In this document: piece after piece, positions 34,101 to 42,110 of the stretch
How the letters are laid out: each line of letters begins with the position of its first letter
Numbering within the stretch: the stretch's first letter is position 1
From: RGIG5612 sp963589005
GTDB taxonomy: Bacteria; Bacillota; Clostridia; Lachnospirales; Lachnospiraceae
DNA length: 64,000 nucleotides
Reading direction: 5' to 3'
Assembly: GCA_963589005.1 (NCBI GenBank)
Contig: CAVAJR010000002.1
Coordinates: forward strand, 58,069 to 122,068
Position numbers and translations under genes: made by a program
The notes under the pieces: model-generated
Databases searched by the model: none
What the model saw: the letters and a program-made list of their open reading frames with translations, nothing else
Told to the model about the DNA's origin: nothing

Positions 34101-35692
34101 TTGCACTTATATCTCCTCCGCCTCACCATGACATCTACTCTATTGAGGATCTGGCTCAACTTATCTATGACCTTAAAAATGCCAATAAGGATGCCCGCAT
34201 TACTGTTAAGCTGGTATCTGAAGCTGGTGTAGGTACGATTGCTGCCGGTGTTGCCAAGGCCGGAGCTCAGGTAGTCCTTATCTCCGGATATGACGGAGGT
34301 ACAGGTGCTGCTCCTAAGAGTTCTATACATGATGCAGGACTTCCATGGGAATTAGGACTTTCAGAAGCTCATCAGACGCTGATCAAGAACGGCCTCAGAT
34401 CCCGTGTAAGAATTGAGACCGATGGCAAGCTTATGACAGGACGTGATGTTGCCATCGCTTGTATCCTGGGTGCAGAAGAATTTGGATTTGCTACTGCTCC
34501 GCTTATTACCATGGGCTGCGTTATGATGCGTGTATGCAATCTGGATACATGTCCTGTAGGCATTGCAACACAGAATCCTGAATTAAGAAAACGTTTCTGC
34601 GGCAAGCCTGAGTATGTAATCAACTTCATGATGTTTATCGCTGAGGAAATGCGTGAGATCATGGCCAAGTTAGGTGTCCGCTCTGTTGATGAACTGGTAG
34701 GACGTACTGATCTGATCAAAGCTCGTGAGAACAGGATCACTCACCGCGCTGATACGATTGATCTGTCACCGATCATAAGCAACTTCCCTCCCGCACACTT
34801 TAAGCAGGAAGATATATATGACTTCCACCTGGAGAAAACACTCGACGAGAGCGTACTTCTTCCGGCATTGGAGAAGGCATTTGCCAAAAAGAAGCCTGCC
34901 AGCATTGATGTTGAAGTTTCAAGTACCAACAGAACCTTCGGTACAATTACCGGCTCCGTTATTACCAGAAAGTTCGGCCAGAGCCTTGCAGATGACACTT
35001 ATACTGTTCATTGCCACGGCGGCGGAGGCCAGTCCTTCGGTGCATTTATCCCTAAGGGACTTACACTTGAGCTTACAGGCGATGCCAATGACTACTTCGG
35101 CAAGGGATTGTCCGGCGGCAAGCTGATCCTTAAGGTGGATCCTAAGTCTACATTTGCCGCTAAGGATAATATCATTCTGGGAAATGTTGCTCTCTATGGT
35201 GCAACAAGCGGTGAGGCTTACGTAAATGGTGTTGCCGGCGAGCGTTTCTGTGTAAGAAACTCAGGTGCAACAGCTGTAGCCGAGGGCTGCGGCGACCACG
35301 GATGTGAGTATATGACCGGCGGACGTGCCGTTATCCTCGGACATACCGGCAAGAACTTCGCTGCCGGCATGAGCGGCGGTATTGCTTATGTTCTTGATGA
35401 GCAGCATGACCTGTACCTGCGTCTTAACAAAGATATGGTAAGCATGTCACAGGTTTCAGAAAAGCACGATATAGAAGAGCTTCGCTCTATTATAGAGAAG
35501 CACGTTAAGGCAGCCGGATCTAAATTCGGCAAACAGATACTTGATCATTTCGATTCATATCTGCATCTGTTCAAGAAGATCATCCCACGCGATTATCAGA
35601 AGATGATGATTGCTATCGGACAGTTAGAGGAAAAAGGAATTCCTCATGAACAGGCAAAACTGGATGCATTTTATCTTGTACAGGAACAGTAA
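31190..35692 (+). CDS. gltB: Glutamate synthase large subunit
   Basis: 1500 residues. The class II glutaminase is preceded by a propeptide of about 18 residues; the catalytic Cys is in RFEHDACGIGAVVS. FSTNTTPSWERAHP and HNGEINTIRGN belong to the same domain. The FMN/iron-sulfur domain has TGAMSYGSISEEAH, GGRSNSGEGGEDP, VSEAGVGTIAAGVAKAGA, and the 3Fe-4S cysteines in MGCVMMRVCNLDTCPVGIAT. The end is a beta-helix rich in glycine. It makes two glutamates from glutamine and 2-oxoglutarate. The ATG at 31190 with AAGGAA is preferred to one 17 codons earlier. gltD follows after 15 bases. Confidence 0.97.
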   Translation: MNQQNNTLYNERFEHDACGIGAVVSIDGIASHSIVNDALSIVEKLEHRAGKDAAGETGDGVGILVQISHKFFSSIRDDLGDARDYGVGMFFFPQDILARRQAMKMIEIICGKEGVEFIGWRDVPTEPDILGEKARNTMPYIAQCFVRRPEKIARGIDFDRKLYVIRREFEHSRKDTYVCSFSSRTIIYKGMFLVGQLRRFFCDLQSDLYESAIAMVHSRFSTNTTPSWERAHPNRLILHNGEINTIRGNADRMLAREETLHSDLLDDDMDKVMPVINSAGSDSAMLDNTLEFLMMGGIPLPLAVMMTIPEPWKNDSEISRAKKDMYRYYSTMMEPWDGPAAILFSDGDIMGAVLDRNGLRPSRYYITKDRKVILSSEVGVLDIPAENIICKSRLQPGKMLLIDTVRKEVVSDEECKAFFASRHPYGEWLDDNLVTLSSLSIPNKKVEKSSPEERTKLYKAFGYTYEDITDAILPMAKNGIEQTASMGNDTTLAVLSEKHQPLFSYFKQLFAQVTNPPIDSLREEIVTDTAVYVGSDGNLLEDKAENCRVLEIKNPILTSVDMMRIKNMKKKGFKVQTVSLLYYKNTDLETAVERLFVDCDRAYKNGSNIIILSDRGVDENHVAIPSLLAVSAMEQYLIRTKKRTAISIILESAEPRDVHHFALLLGYGARAINPYLAHECIEELVENGNLDKDPHTAIKDYNNAILHGIVKIAAKMGISTLQSYQSAQIFEAVGICKSVIDKYFTNTVSPVDGIGLKEIAEGVEWRHSHAFDPLGLGVDTTLDSFGKHKLRSNAYAEDHMYNPQTIIALREATQNGDYKRFKEFSTMVNDEKIPHTLRGLLEFVWDKNGGVPIEEVEPASEIVKRFKTGAMSYGSISEEAHKCMAKAMNTIGGRSNSGEGGEDPARFGTEYNSAIKQVASGRFGVTSQYLCSANEIQIKMAQGAKPGEGGHLPGRKVYPWIAKTRYSTPGVALISPPPHHDIYSIEDLAQLIYDLKNANKDARITVKLVSEAGVGTIAAGVAKAGAQVVLISGYDGGTGAAPKSSIHDAGLPWELGLSEAHQTLIKNGLRSRVRIETDGKLMTGRDVAIACILGAEEFGFATAPLITMGCVMMRVCNLDTCPVGIATQNPELRKRFCGKPEYVINFMMFIAEEMREIMAKLGVRSVDELVGRTDLIKARENRITHRADTIDLSPIISNFPPAHFKQEDIYDFHLEKTLDESVLLPALEKAFAKKKPASIDVEVSSTNRTFGTITGSVITRKFGQSLADDTYTVHCHGGGGQSFGAFIPKGLTLELTGDANDYFGKGLSGGKLILKVDPKSTFAAKDNIILGNVALYGATSGEAYVNGVAGERFCVRNSGATAVAEGCGDHGCEYMTGGRAVILGHTGKNFAAGMSGGIAYVLDEQHDLYLRLNKDMVSMSQVSEKHDIEELRSIIEKHVKAAGSKFGKQILDHFDSYLHLFKKIIPRDYQKMMIAIGQLEEKGIPHEQAKLDAFYLVQEQ

Positions 35693-35707
35693 AGGAGGAA
35701 TTAAGAA

Positions 35708-37210
35708 ATGGGTAAGCCAACCGGATTTTTAGAATATAACAGAAAAGCCAAATCTTCCGTAGACCCTCTGGAAAGGATCAAGAACTTCGACGAATTTCAT
35801 CCTCCTCTTTCTAAGGAAGAACGTAAGGAACAGGCTGCAAGATGCATGAACTGCGGCGTACCATTCTGCCAGTCAGGCATGCAATTAAAGGGAATGTATA
35901 CAGGTTGTCCGCTTCACAACCTTATACCTGAATATAATGATCTGATATACCATGACAACTGGGAGCAGGCATTAAAGAGACTGCGCAAGACGAATAATTT
36001 TCCGGAATTTACCGGACGTGTATGCCCTGCTCTGTGTGAGGTTGCATGTACCTGCGCATTAAACGGTGATGCGGTAACAGCACATGACAATGAATATGCC
36101 ATAATTGAAACAGGTTATGCAAATGGCTGGATCAAGCCTGAACCTCCTCAGATCCGCTCTGGCAAGAAGGTTGCTGTCATAGGCTCAGGTCCTTCGGGAC
36201 TTGCCGCTGCAGACTGCCTTAACAAGCGTGGTCACAGCGTAACCGTATACGAGCGTGAGAACCGCCCTGGCGGACTTCTGATGTATGGTATTCCTAACAT
36301 GAAGCTGGAGAAAAGCGTTATCAAGCGCCGTACCGATATTATGGAGGCTGAAGGCGTAGTATTTAAGACCAACATGAATGTAGGTGCCCAAAAGGACTGC
36401 GGCAAGGTTAAGGCTGTAAGTGCAGATGAGCTCTTAAATGAGTATGACGCTGTTGTTCTGTGCTGCGGCTCTAAGGCTGCAAGGGATCTTAATGTTCCCG
36501 GAAGAGATGCCAATGGCGTTCATTTTGCAGTAGAATTCCTTACAGCTGCTACCAAGAAGGTAACGGGACAGACTAAGGATTTCGCTATTACTGCCAAGGA
36601 TAAAAATGTAGTTATCGTAGGCGGCGGCGATACTGGCAATGACTGCACAGGCACATCTATCCGTCAGGGATGCAAGTCAGTGACCCAGCTGGAGATGATG
36701 CCTAAGGCACCAGATACAAGAGCTGCCAACAATCCATGGCCGCAATGGCCGCTGGTCTGCAAAACAGACTACGGTCAGCAGGAATCCATCGCGGTATTCG
36801 GCCATGATCCTAGATTATATAAGACAACTGTAAAAGAGATCATAAAAGACGAAGAAGGCAATATTAAGGAATTAGTTCTTATTAAGCTTGAATCAATGGT
36901 AGATAAGGAAACCGGAAGACGCTACATGGGTGAAGTGGCCGGCACAGAAGAGAAAATCCCGTGTGAACTGCTGTTGATCGCCGCCGGATTCGTCGGATGT
37001 GAAGATTATGTTGCTGATGCATTCGGATGCGAGAAAGCTCCGAGAGGCAACCTGGCAACAGAATCTGGCAAATATGCCACAGGTATACCTAAAGTATTCA
37101 CTGCAGGCGATGCCCACAGAGGTCAGTCCCTTGTTGTATGGGGAATCACCGAAGGACGAGCATGCGCCAAAGAAGTAGACGAATATCTCATGGGATATAC
37201 CAATATGTAA
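35708..37210 (+). CDS. gltD: Glutamate synthase small subunit
   Basis: 500 residues. The N-terminal iron-sulfur domain holds CMNCGVPFC and two further Cys groups (GCPLHN, CPALCEVACTC). The FAD site is VAVIGSGPSGLAAADCLN; RPGGLLMYGIPNMKLEK follows; the NADPH site is VVIVGGGDTGNDC; the final FAD contact is VFTAGDAHRGQSLVVW. It passes electrons from NADPH to the large subunit. AAAGGAGG precedes the ATG by 9 bases. The transcript is probably closed by the strong hairpin at 37271. Confidence 0.97.
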   Translation: MGKPTGFLEYNRKAKSSVDPLERIKNFDEFHPPLSKEERKEQAARCMNCGVPFCQSGMQLKGMYTGCPLHNLIPEYNDLIYHDNWEQALKRLRKTNNFPEFTGRVCPALCEVACTCALNGDAVTAHDNEYAIIETGYANGWIKPEPPQIRSGKKVAVIGSGPSGLAAADCLNKRGHSVTVYERENRPGGLLMYGIPNMKLEKSVIKRRTDIMEAEGVVFKTNMNVGAQKDCGKVKAVSADELLNEYDAVVLCCGSKAARDLNVPGRDANGVHFAVEFLTAATKKVTGQTKDFAITAKDKNVVIVGGGDTGNDCTGTSIRQGCKSVTQLEMMPKAPDTRAANNPWPQWPLVCKTDYGQQESIAVFGHDPRLYKTTVKEIIKDEEGNIKELVLIKLESMVDKETGRRYMGEVAGTEEKIPCELLLIAAGFVGCEDYVADAFGCEKAPRGNLATESGKYATGIPKVFTAGDAHRGQSLVVWGITEGRACAKEVDEYLMGYTNM

Positions 37211-37270
37211 AAGATTGTTCATGCAAAGTACCCCCTTAATTTGCATTGAATAATAGTCATCGTAGAAATA

Positions 37271-37308
37271 GATCGACCCCGGGAAGCCAAAAGCTCCCGG
37301 GGTCGGTC
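37271..37308 (+). terminator. GC-rich hairpin after gltD
   Basis: GATCGACCCCGGGA pairs with TCCCGGGGTCGGTC (14 bases, one G-T pair), with AGC/GCT continuing inward. It is 60 bases after the gltD stop. A U-run is absent on the plus strand, so it may stop or protect the transcript by stem strength alone. Confidence 0.55.
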
Positions 37309-37392
37309 TGTATGATGAAAGCTATGGACAATGTCTGTACAGATGAGCGAGCTTGCTCGTGCAGCTGCACAGACATTGGACGTAGTGACCTG

Positions 37393-37462
37393 CATGAGTA
37401 AGACGGACGACAGTCCGGATTGCGAATGCAGGGCGGATTGCGATAGCAATCCGGCTTTCATC
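37393..37462 (+). repeat. Structured repeat R1
   Basis: A 70-base unit beginning CATGAGTAAGACG and ending AGCAATCCGGCTTTCATC. It contains a small hairpin GGAC-GACA-GTCC and a second stem built from GGATTGC and GCAATCC. About three quarters of the bases agree with R2, 112 bases further. Confidence 0.65.
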
Positions 37463-37504
37463 CTCCGATATATATTCTCACAATACGTTGAACTATCCTG
37501 CCCC

Positions 37505-37574
37505 ACATGAGCAAGACGAGCGGCAGCTCGGATTGCGAATGCTGGGCAGATATCGCAGCAATCCGGCTTTCATC
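37505..37574 (+). repeat. Structured repeat R2
   Basis: A 70-base unit beginning CATGAGCAAGACG and ending with AGCAATCCGGCTTTCATC, like R1. The first hairpin is GAGC-GGCA-GCTC: both strands of the stem changed relative to R1 so that pairing is kept. CGGATTGCGAATGC is identical in both. Confidence 0.65.
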
Positions 37575-37578
37575 TACA

Positions 37579-37663
37579 AGGTGCCGGGACGGCGTGCAGC
37601 AGCTGTTCGAAAACGCCTGCGCTGATTGTTTTCTCACAGTTGCTGCACGCCGTCCCGGCACCT
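37579..37663. repeat. Hairpin repeat, copy C (best preserved)
   Basis: A perfect 23-base inverted repeat: 37579-37601 (starts AGGTGCCGGGACGGCG) with 37641-37663 (ends CGCCGTCCCGGCACCT), continued by GCTGT/ACAGT. The core reads TCGAAAACGCCTGCGCTGAT then TGTTTTCTC, the same as copies A and B in the opposite orientation. It ends 16 bases after the dapL stop. Confidence 0.8.
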
Positions 37664-37678
37664 GCCCCAATTTATTCC

Positions 37679-38887
37679 CTACAATCTCTTAATTCTCTCT
37701 AACGCTTCCACAGAATTCTCATATGTACCAAATGCAGTTAACCTGAAGTATCCTTCACCGCTGTTGCCGAAGCCTACACCCGGTGTTCCGACTACCTGTA
37801 CTGTATTTAACAGATAATCGAAGAATTCCCATGATTTGCCCGGAACTTTAAGCCAGATATAAGGAGCATTTACACCACCGTATACTGTATATCCTGCAGC
37901 CTCAAGACCTGCCTTGATGGTCTTGGCATTATTCATATAATATGCAACCTGCGCTGCTAACTGTGTCCTGCCTTCCTCTGAATATACTGCCTCACCTGCT
38001 CTCTGAACGATGTACGGAGCTCCGTTATATCTGGTTCCGTGGCGACGATTCCACATGCTGTGAAGAGTAATTCCATTTCTTTCAAGATCCTTAGGAATAA
38101 CTGTATATCCCAGTCTTAATCCTGTAAATCCTGCATTCTTAGAGAAGCTGTGCATCTCAATGGCACATGTTCTGGCACCCTCACACTCGTAGATGCTGTG
38201 CGGAATATCCGGCTCGGAGATATATGCTTCATAGGCTGCGTCATATAAAATGATTGAGCCGTTCTTATTGGCATAATCGACCCATTCCTGAAGCTGCGGC
38301 TTAGTAATAGTCATGCCCGTCGGGTTATTAGGATAGCACAGATAGATCATATCCGGAACTTCTGCAGGAAATTCCGGAATGAATCCGTTATCCTTAGTGC
38401 ATGGCATATAGATAAGATTCTTATATCCGCCGATTGCCTCATCGAATTCGCCTGTTCTTCCTGCCATTACATTAGTATCCACATATACAGGATAAACGGG
38501 GTCACATACTGCCACCTTATTATCAAGTCCGAAGATCTCCTGAATATTGCCGACATCACATTTTGCTCCGTCTGATACGAAGATTTCATCAGCCGAAATA
38601 TCGCAGCCTCTGCTCTTATAGTCGCCTGCTGCAATTGCCTCACGCAGGAAATCATATCCCTGCTCCGGGCCGTATCCGCGAAATCCCTCTGCTGTTCCCA
38701 TCTCATCAACTGCATCATGCAATGCCTTGATTATTACGGGAGCTATAGGCTGCGTAACATCGCCGATACCTAATCTGATGATCTTCTTATCAGGATTTTC
38801 TGTCTGATAAGTCTTGATCCTTCTCGCTATTTCAGAGAAGAGGTATCCTCCCTGAAGTTTCTGGTAATTTTCATTGATCGTATACAT
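37679..38887 (-). CDS. dapL: LL-diaminopimelate aminotransferase
   Basis: 402 residues of the DapL family, a fold type I PLP enzyme that makes LL-diaminopimelate directly from tetrahydrodipicolinate for lysine and cell wall synthesis. IRLGIGDVTQPIAP, EGFRGYGPEQGYDFLREAIA, FVSDGAKCDVGNIQEIFG, CYPNNPTGMTIT, the PLP lysine in EMHSFSKNAGFTGLRLGYT, and GVGFGNSGEGYFRLTAFG are all as in the family. AAGGGAAAA lies upstream. It is convergent with gltD; purF is 119 bases upstream on the same strand with its own promoter, and a common transcript is possible. Confidence 0.95.
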   Translation of the reverse strand: MYTINENYQKLQGGYLFSEIARRIKTYQTENPDKKIIRLGIGDVTQPIAPVIIKALHDAVDEMGTAEGFRGYGPEQGYDFLREAIAAGDYKSRGCDISADEIFVSDGAKCDVGNIQEIFGLDNKVAVCDPVYPVYVDTNVMAGRTGEFDEAIGGYKNLIYMPCTKDNGFIPEFPAEVPDMIYLCYPNNPTGMTITKPQLQEWVDYANKNGSIILYDAAYEAYISEPDIPHSIYECEGARTCAIEMHSFSKNAGFTGLRLGYTVIPKDLERNGITLHSMWNRRHGTRYNGAPYIVQRAGEAVYSEEGRTQLAAQVAYYMNNAKTIKAGLEAAGYTVYGGVNAPYIWLKVPGKSWEFFDYLLNTVQVVGTPGVGFGNSGEGYFRLTAFGTYENSVEALERIKRL

Positions 38888-39006
38888 ATATTTGTTTTCC
38901 CTTCAGATTTAACATGCCATAAGCTACGACATGTATTAACCTATTTCATCAAGTAAAGTGTTCTTACGACATACTCTTTCCATTTTCACGCAATAAGGCT
39001 GCCGGT

Positions 39007-40503
39007 TTAAGCTTCCGAAACCTTTGTAGGATAAATGCCATCGAAGCATGCCTTGCATGTCGGCAGACCGCCTGTAGTCTTATCGAGATCCTCGATCCTC
39101 ATATATCCCAGCGAATCTGCACCTATCATTTGCCTTATCTCTTCTATCGACATACGATCCGCAATCAGCTGGTCGCTGTCCGGCACATCTGTGCCATAGT
39201 AACAAGGATGCATGAACGGAGGTGAACAGATTCTTACATGCACTTGCAAGGCTCCTGCATTTCTCAGCATTCCTATAAGCTTCGCAATCGTTGTTCCCCT
39301 TACGATTGAATCGTCGATCAATACTATTTTCTTGCCTCTTACTGCATCCTCCAGCACATTTAATTTCATACGCACAGCATTTTCCCTTTCTGCCTGCGTA
39401 GGCTTAATAAATGTTCTGCCTATATAACTATTCTTATGGAAAATATGGACAAATGGCAGATGCGCCTCATACGCATATCCTGCAGCCGCTGTCATTCCGG
39501 ACTCAGGAACTCCTGCTACAATATCAGCCTCCACAGGATATGCCTCTGCAAGGGCCTGACCGCCCTTGAATCTGGCGCTGTATACGCTGACATCATCTAT
39601 TCTAGAGTCCAATCTGGCAAAATAGATATATTCGAAAATACAATGTGCATGCTTCTTGACGCACATGCTCTTATCTGAGATCAGTCCCTTGCGGGATATG
39701 CTTATGATCTCGCCGGGCTCTACATCACGTACAAATTCTGCGCCTACTGCCTGAAGTGCGCAGCTTTCTGATGCAACTACCCAGCCGCCTTCCTTTTTGC
39801 CTATACATAAGGGCTTTAATCCCAGCTGATCCCTTACTACAACGAGTTTTCTCGGGCTCATAATAATGAGTGCATATCCTCCTATGAGCTTAGGGGCAGC
39901 CTTCTTAACAGCTTCCTCGATCGACCCTGTTACCGCTCTGCATTTGGCGATCAATTTGGCTACAACTTCTGTATCCGAGGTTGCTCTGAATACATCACCC
40001 GCCTCGAACATCTCCCGTTTCAGTTCCTGGCAATTAACGATATTTCCGTTATGAACCAAGGCTAATGTGCCCTTTAAATAATAATTGACTATGGGCTGCG
40101 CATTTTCAATGCTTCCGTCTCCGGAGGTAGAATATCTGACATGGCCGATGCCGATATTGCCCTTAAGCTTGTCTAATGTCTCGCTGTCAAATATTTCTGT
40201 AACCAGACCGCGTTCCTTATGCATGCATATATTGCCCCGTTCTCCGTAGGTGTTGCATACTGCAATTCCTGCTGCTTCCTGACCCCTGTGCTGCAATGCC
40301 AGCAGTCCGTAATAAATATCATGTGAGACCTCCTGAGGTGCCTCATTCCAGACACCGAAGACACCGCATTCTTCATGAAATTTATCATCATGGTCATCAT
40401 AATTAAGAGCTTTAATACCGGATGCATTAAAGTCTTCCGCATAATAACTTATCATGTTGTTACAAGAAGTTTTTTCGTTTAAATTTTTGATCAAATTATT
40501 CAC
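39007..40503 (-). CDS. purF: Amidophosphoribosyltransferase
   Basis: 498 residues. A propeptide of about 46 residues precedes the catalytic Cys in FHEECGVFGVWN. LQHRGQEAAGIAV, GHVRYSTSGDGSIENAQP and LVHNGNIVN belong to the glutaminase; the PRPP site is IVLIDDSIVRGTT. Four cysteines near the end (CSPPFMHPCYYGTD, CKACFDG) with one earlier fit the 4Fe-4S form. It makes phosphoribosylamine, the first step of purine synthesis. GTG start with AAGG 8 bases upstream. The promoter at 40576-40604 and a leader hairpin with a six-base loop precede it. No other pur genes are near, which fits grouping with glutamine-using enzymes here. Confidence 0.94.
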   Translation of the reverse strand: MNNLIKNLNEKTSCNNMISYYAEDFNASGIKALNYDDHDDKFHEECGVFGVWNEAPQEVSHDIYYGLLALQHRGQEAAGIAVCNTYGERGNICMHKERGLVTEIFDSETLDKLKGNIGIGHVRYSTSGDGSIENAQPIVNYYLKGTLALVHNGNIVNCQELKREMFEAGDVFRATSDTEVVAKLIAKCRAVTGSIEEAVKKAAPKLIGGYALIIMSPRKLVVVRDQLGLKPLCIGKKEGGWVVASESCALQAVGAEFVRDVEPGEIISISRKGLISDKSMCVKKHAHCIFEYIYFARLDSRIDDVSVYSARFKGGQALAEAYPVEADIVAGVPESGMTAAAGYAYEAHLPFVHIFHKNSYIGRTFIKPTQAERENAVRMKLNVLEDAVRGKKIVLIDDSIVRGTTIAKLIGMLRNAGALQVHVRICSPPFMHPCYYGTDVPDSDQLIADRMSIEEIRQMIGADSLGYMRIEDLDKTTGGLPTCKACFDGIYPTKVSEA

Positions 40504-40533
40504 TCAAGATACCTTTTTCATGATTAAGAACTG

Positions 40534-40604
40534 AAGGCACTTCGACTCTGATCGAAGCGCCTTTGCTACTTTGGTACTATAAACTACGCTATGGGAATTG
40601 TCAA
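40534..40604 (-). promoter_or_regulatory. Promoter and leader hairpin of purF
   Basis: Minus strand: TTGACA (40599-40604) and TATAGT (40576-40581), 17 bases apart. The leader has AAGGCGCTTCGA-TCAGAG-TCGAAGTGCCTT (12-base arms, one G-T pair, six-base loop) at 40534-40563. Its CAAAGGCG...CTTCGAT / TCGAAGTG parts are shared with the amt leader hairpin. Confidence 0.65.
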
Positions 40605-40741
40605 TTTTTCATTCATCTTCAGATTTCGTTGACCTTTCAGCTATTTGTGATAATATCTTTCCGGTATGAATTCAGAAACATGTCAGCGATCCGATATTCG
40701 GATCACGCGTTTCTTATGTATTATATTATGGGTAGATATTT

Positions 40742-42109
40742 ATGAGCAAAATCAATTCAAATACTAATGACCTTACAGAAGGACCAATAATCAAGAAATT
40801 AATAATGTACTTCCTTCCAATTGCTGCCGGAACCATATTCCAGCAGCTTTATAATGCTGTCGATGCCATAGTCGTAAGCCGATTTGTAGGTACCGAAGCA
40901 TTGGCGGCAGTAGGCGGCAGCCCATCGACGCTTACACAGCTGATCATAGGATTCTTCGTTGCCCTGTCCTCCGGTGCCGCTGTTGTTATTGCTCAATATT
41001 GCGGTGCCCGCCAACAGGAGAAGATTACCATTGCAGTAAGATCCTCCATCTATCTGTGTGTTGTGCTGGGCGCACTTCTTACCATAATAATGTACTTCTG
41101 TGCATCGCCTATCCTTACGCTTCTGAAAACACCGGATGAGACCATGGCAGGCGCTACTACTTATGTACAGATATATTTTTCTGCCAGCATTTTCCTGCTG
41201 GTATTTAACATGGGTTCCAGTATTCTGAGAGCTATCGGTGACTCCACCAGACCTTTTCTCTATCTTGTTGCCGGCTGTATTACAAATATTATTTTGGACC
41301 TTGTTTTTGTAATCATATTCAAGCTCGGAGTTCCCGGCGTTGCCTGGGCTACCTTCATTGCGCAGGCCGTAAGCTGCATACTTGTTGTTCTTAAGCTTCT
41401 GCGTACCAAAGAGTATTACAGACTCGATATCAGTTCCGTAAAAGTCAACTTCACCATCCTTAGTAAAATGCTGGGCATCGGTGTTCCTTCCGGGCTGCAG
41501 TCTGCCATGTATGGCATATCGAATATCATTCTTCAGATTGGTGTAAATACTCTGGGCACCGTAGTCGTAGCCTCCTGGTCCATGTCCGGCAAATTAGACG
41601 GCTTCTACTGGGCTGTTTCAAGTGCATTCGGAACTTCTATTATGAACTTCGTAGCACAAAACTATGGTGCAGGCAAAATGGATCGTATCAGAGCCTGTGC
41701 TAAAAAGGGATTTGTACTCTTTCTCATAAGCACTGCCTGCATCAGCTTGCTTTTGCTGGTTCTGGCTCGTCCATTGCTTCACATATTTACAACAGATACA
41801 GCTGTTATTGATACGACATGGACTATTATGACCTGCTTCGTGCCTGTATACGTAACCTGGACCATAATTGAAACCCTCTCCGGTATCCTGCGAGGAATGG
41901 GAGATGCCATAAGACCTACAATAATTACGGCTATCGGAGTATGTGCCCTCAGAATCGTATGGGTACTCACAGCCTTCCACTTCTTCCATACACTCATCTG
42001 CCTGTGTTTATGCTACCCGGTGTCATGGGTCGTTACGGATATTGCGCTTATTATTTATTACAGGAAACGCAGCAAGAACGACTTCAAGCAGCCTGTGAAG
42101 ATCAGCTGA
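40742..42109 (+). CDS. MATE-family multidrug efflux transporter
   Basis: 455 residues with twelve membrane helices of the MATE family (DinF/NorM-like). The start GPIIKKLIMYFLPIAAGTIF, FQQLYNAVDAIVVSRFVG, LGIGVPSGLQSAMYGISNI, and GSSILRAIGDSTRPFLYL are characteristic, and the two halves show the usual internal symmetry. Such proteins export cationic drugs or metabolites with sodium or protons; the substrate is not visible. It is a single gene, 1 base away from the convergent sortase stop, so the two mRNAs overlap at their 3' ends. No clear terminator lies between. Confidence 0.92.
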   Translation: MSKINSNTNDLTEGPIIKKLIMYFLPIAAGTIFQQLYNAVDAIVVSRFVGTEALAAVGGSPSTLTQLIIGFFVALSSGAAVVIAQYCGARQQEKITIAVRSSIYLCVVLGALLTIIMYFCASPILTLLKTPDETMAGATTYVQIYFSASIFLLVFNMGSSILRAIGDSTRPFLYLVAGCITNIILDLVFVIIFKLGVPGVAWATFIAQAVSCILVVLKLLRTKEYYRLDISSVKVNFTILSKMLGIGVPSGLQSAMYGISNIILQIGVNTLGTVVVASWSMSGKLDGFYWAVSSAFGTSIMNFVAQNYGAGKMDRIRACAKKGFVLFLISTACISLLLLVLARPLLHIFTTDTAVIDTTWTIMTCFVPVYVTWTIIETLSGILRGMGDAIRPTIITAIGVCALRIVWVLTAFHFFHTLICLCLCYPVSWVVTDIALIIYYRKRSKNDFKQPVKIS

Positions 42110-42110
42110 T

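Larger units (their letters stand above)
37211..37678. other. Repeat-rich intergenic region between convergent gltD and dapL
   Basis: 468 bases with no gene. From left to right: a GC-rich hairpin after gltD (37271-37308); a palindromic stretch with CAATGTCTGT / ACAGACATTG ends (about 37329-37376); structured repeat R1 (37393-37462); structured repeat R2 (37505-37574); hairpin repeat copy C (37579-37663). Nearly every base is in some inverted or direct repeat. Confidence 0.7.

Noticed and set aside
37329..37376. Palindrome CAATGTCTGT/ACAGACATTG as a sixth hairpin repeat copy
   Set aside because: The arms pair but the centre (GAGCGAGCTTGCTCG) has no similarity to the family core.
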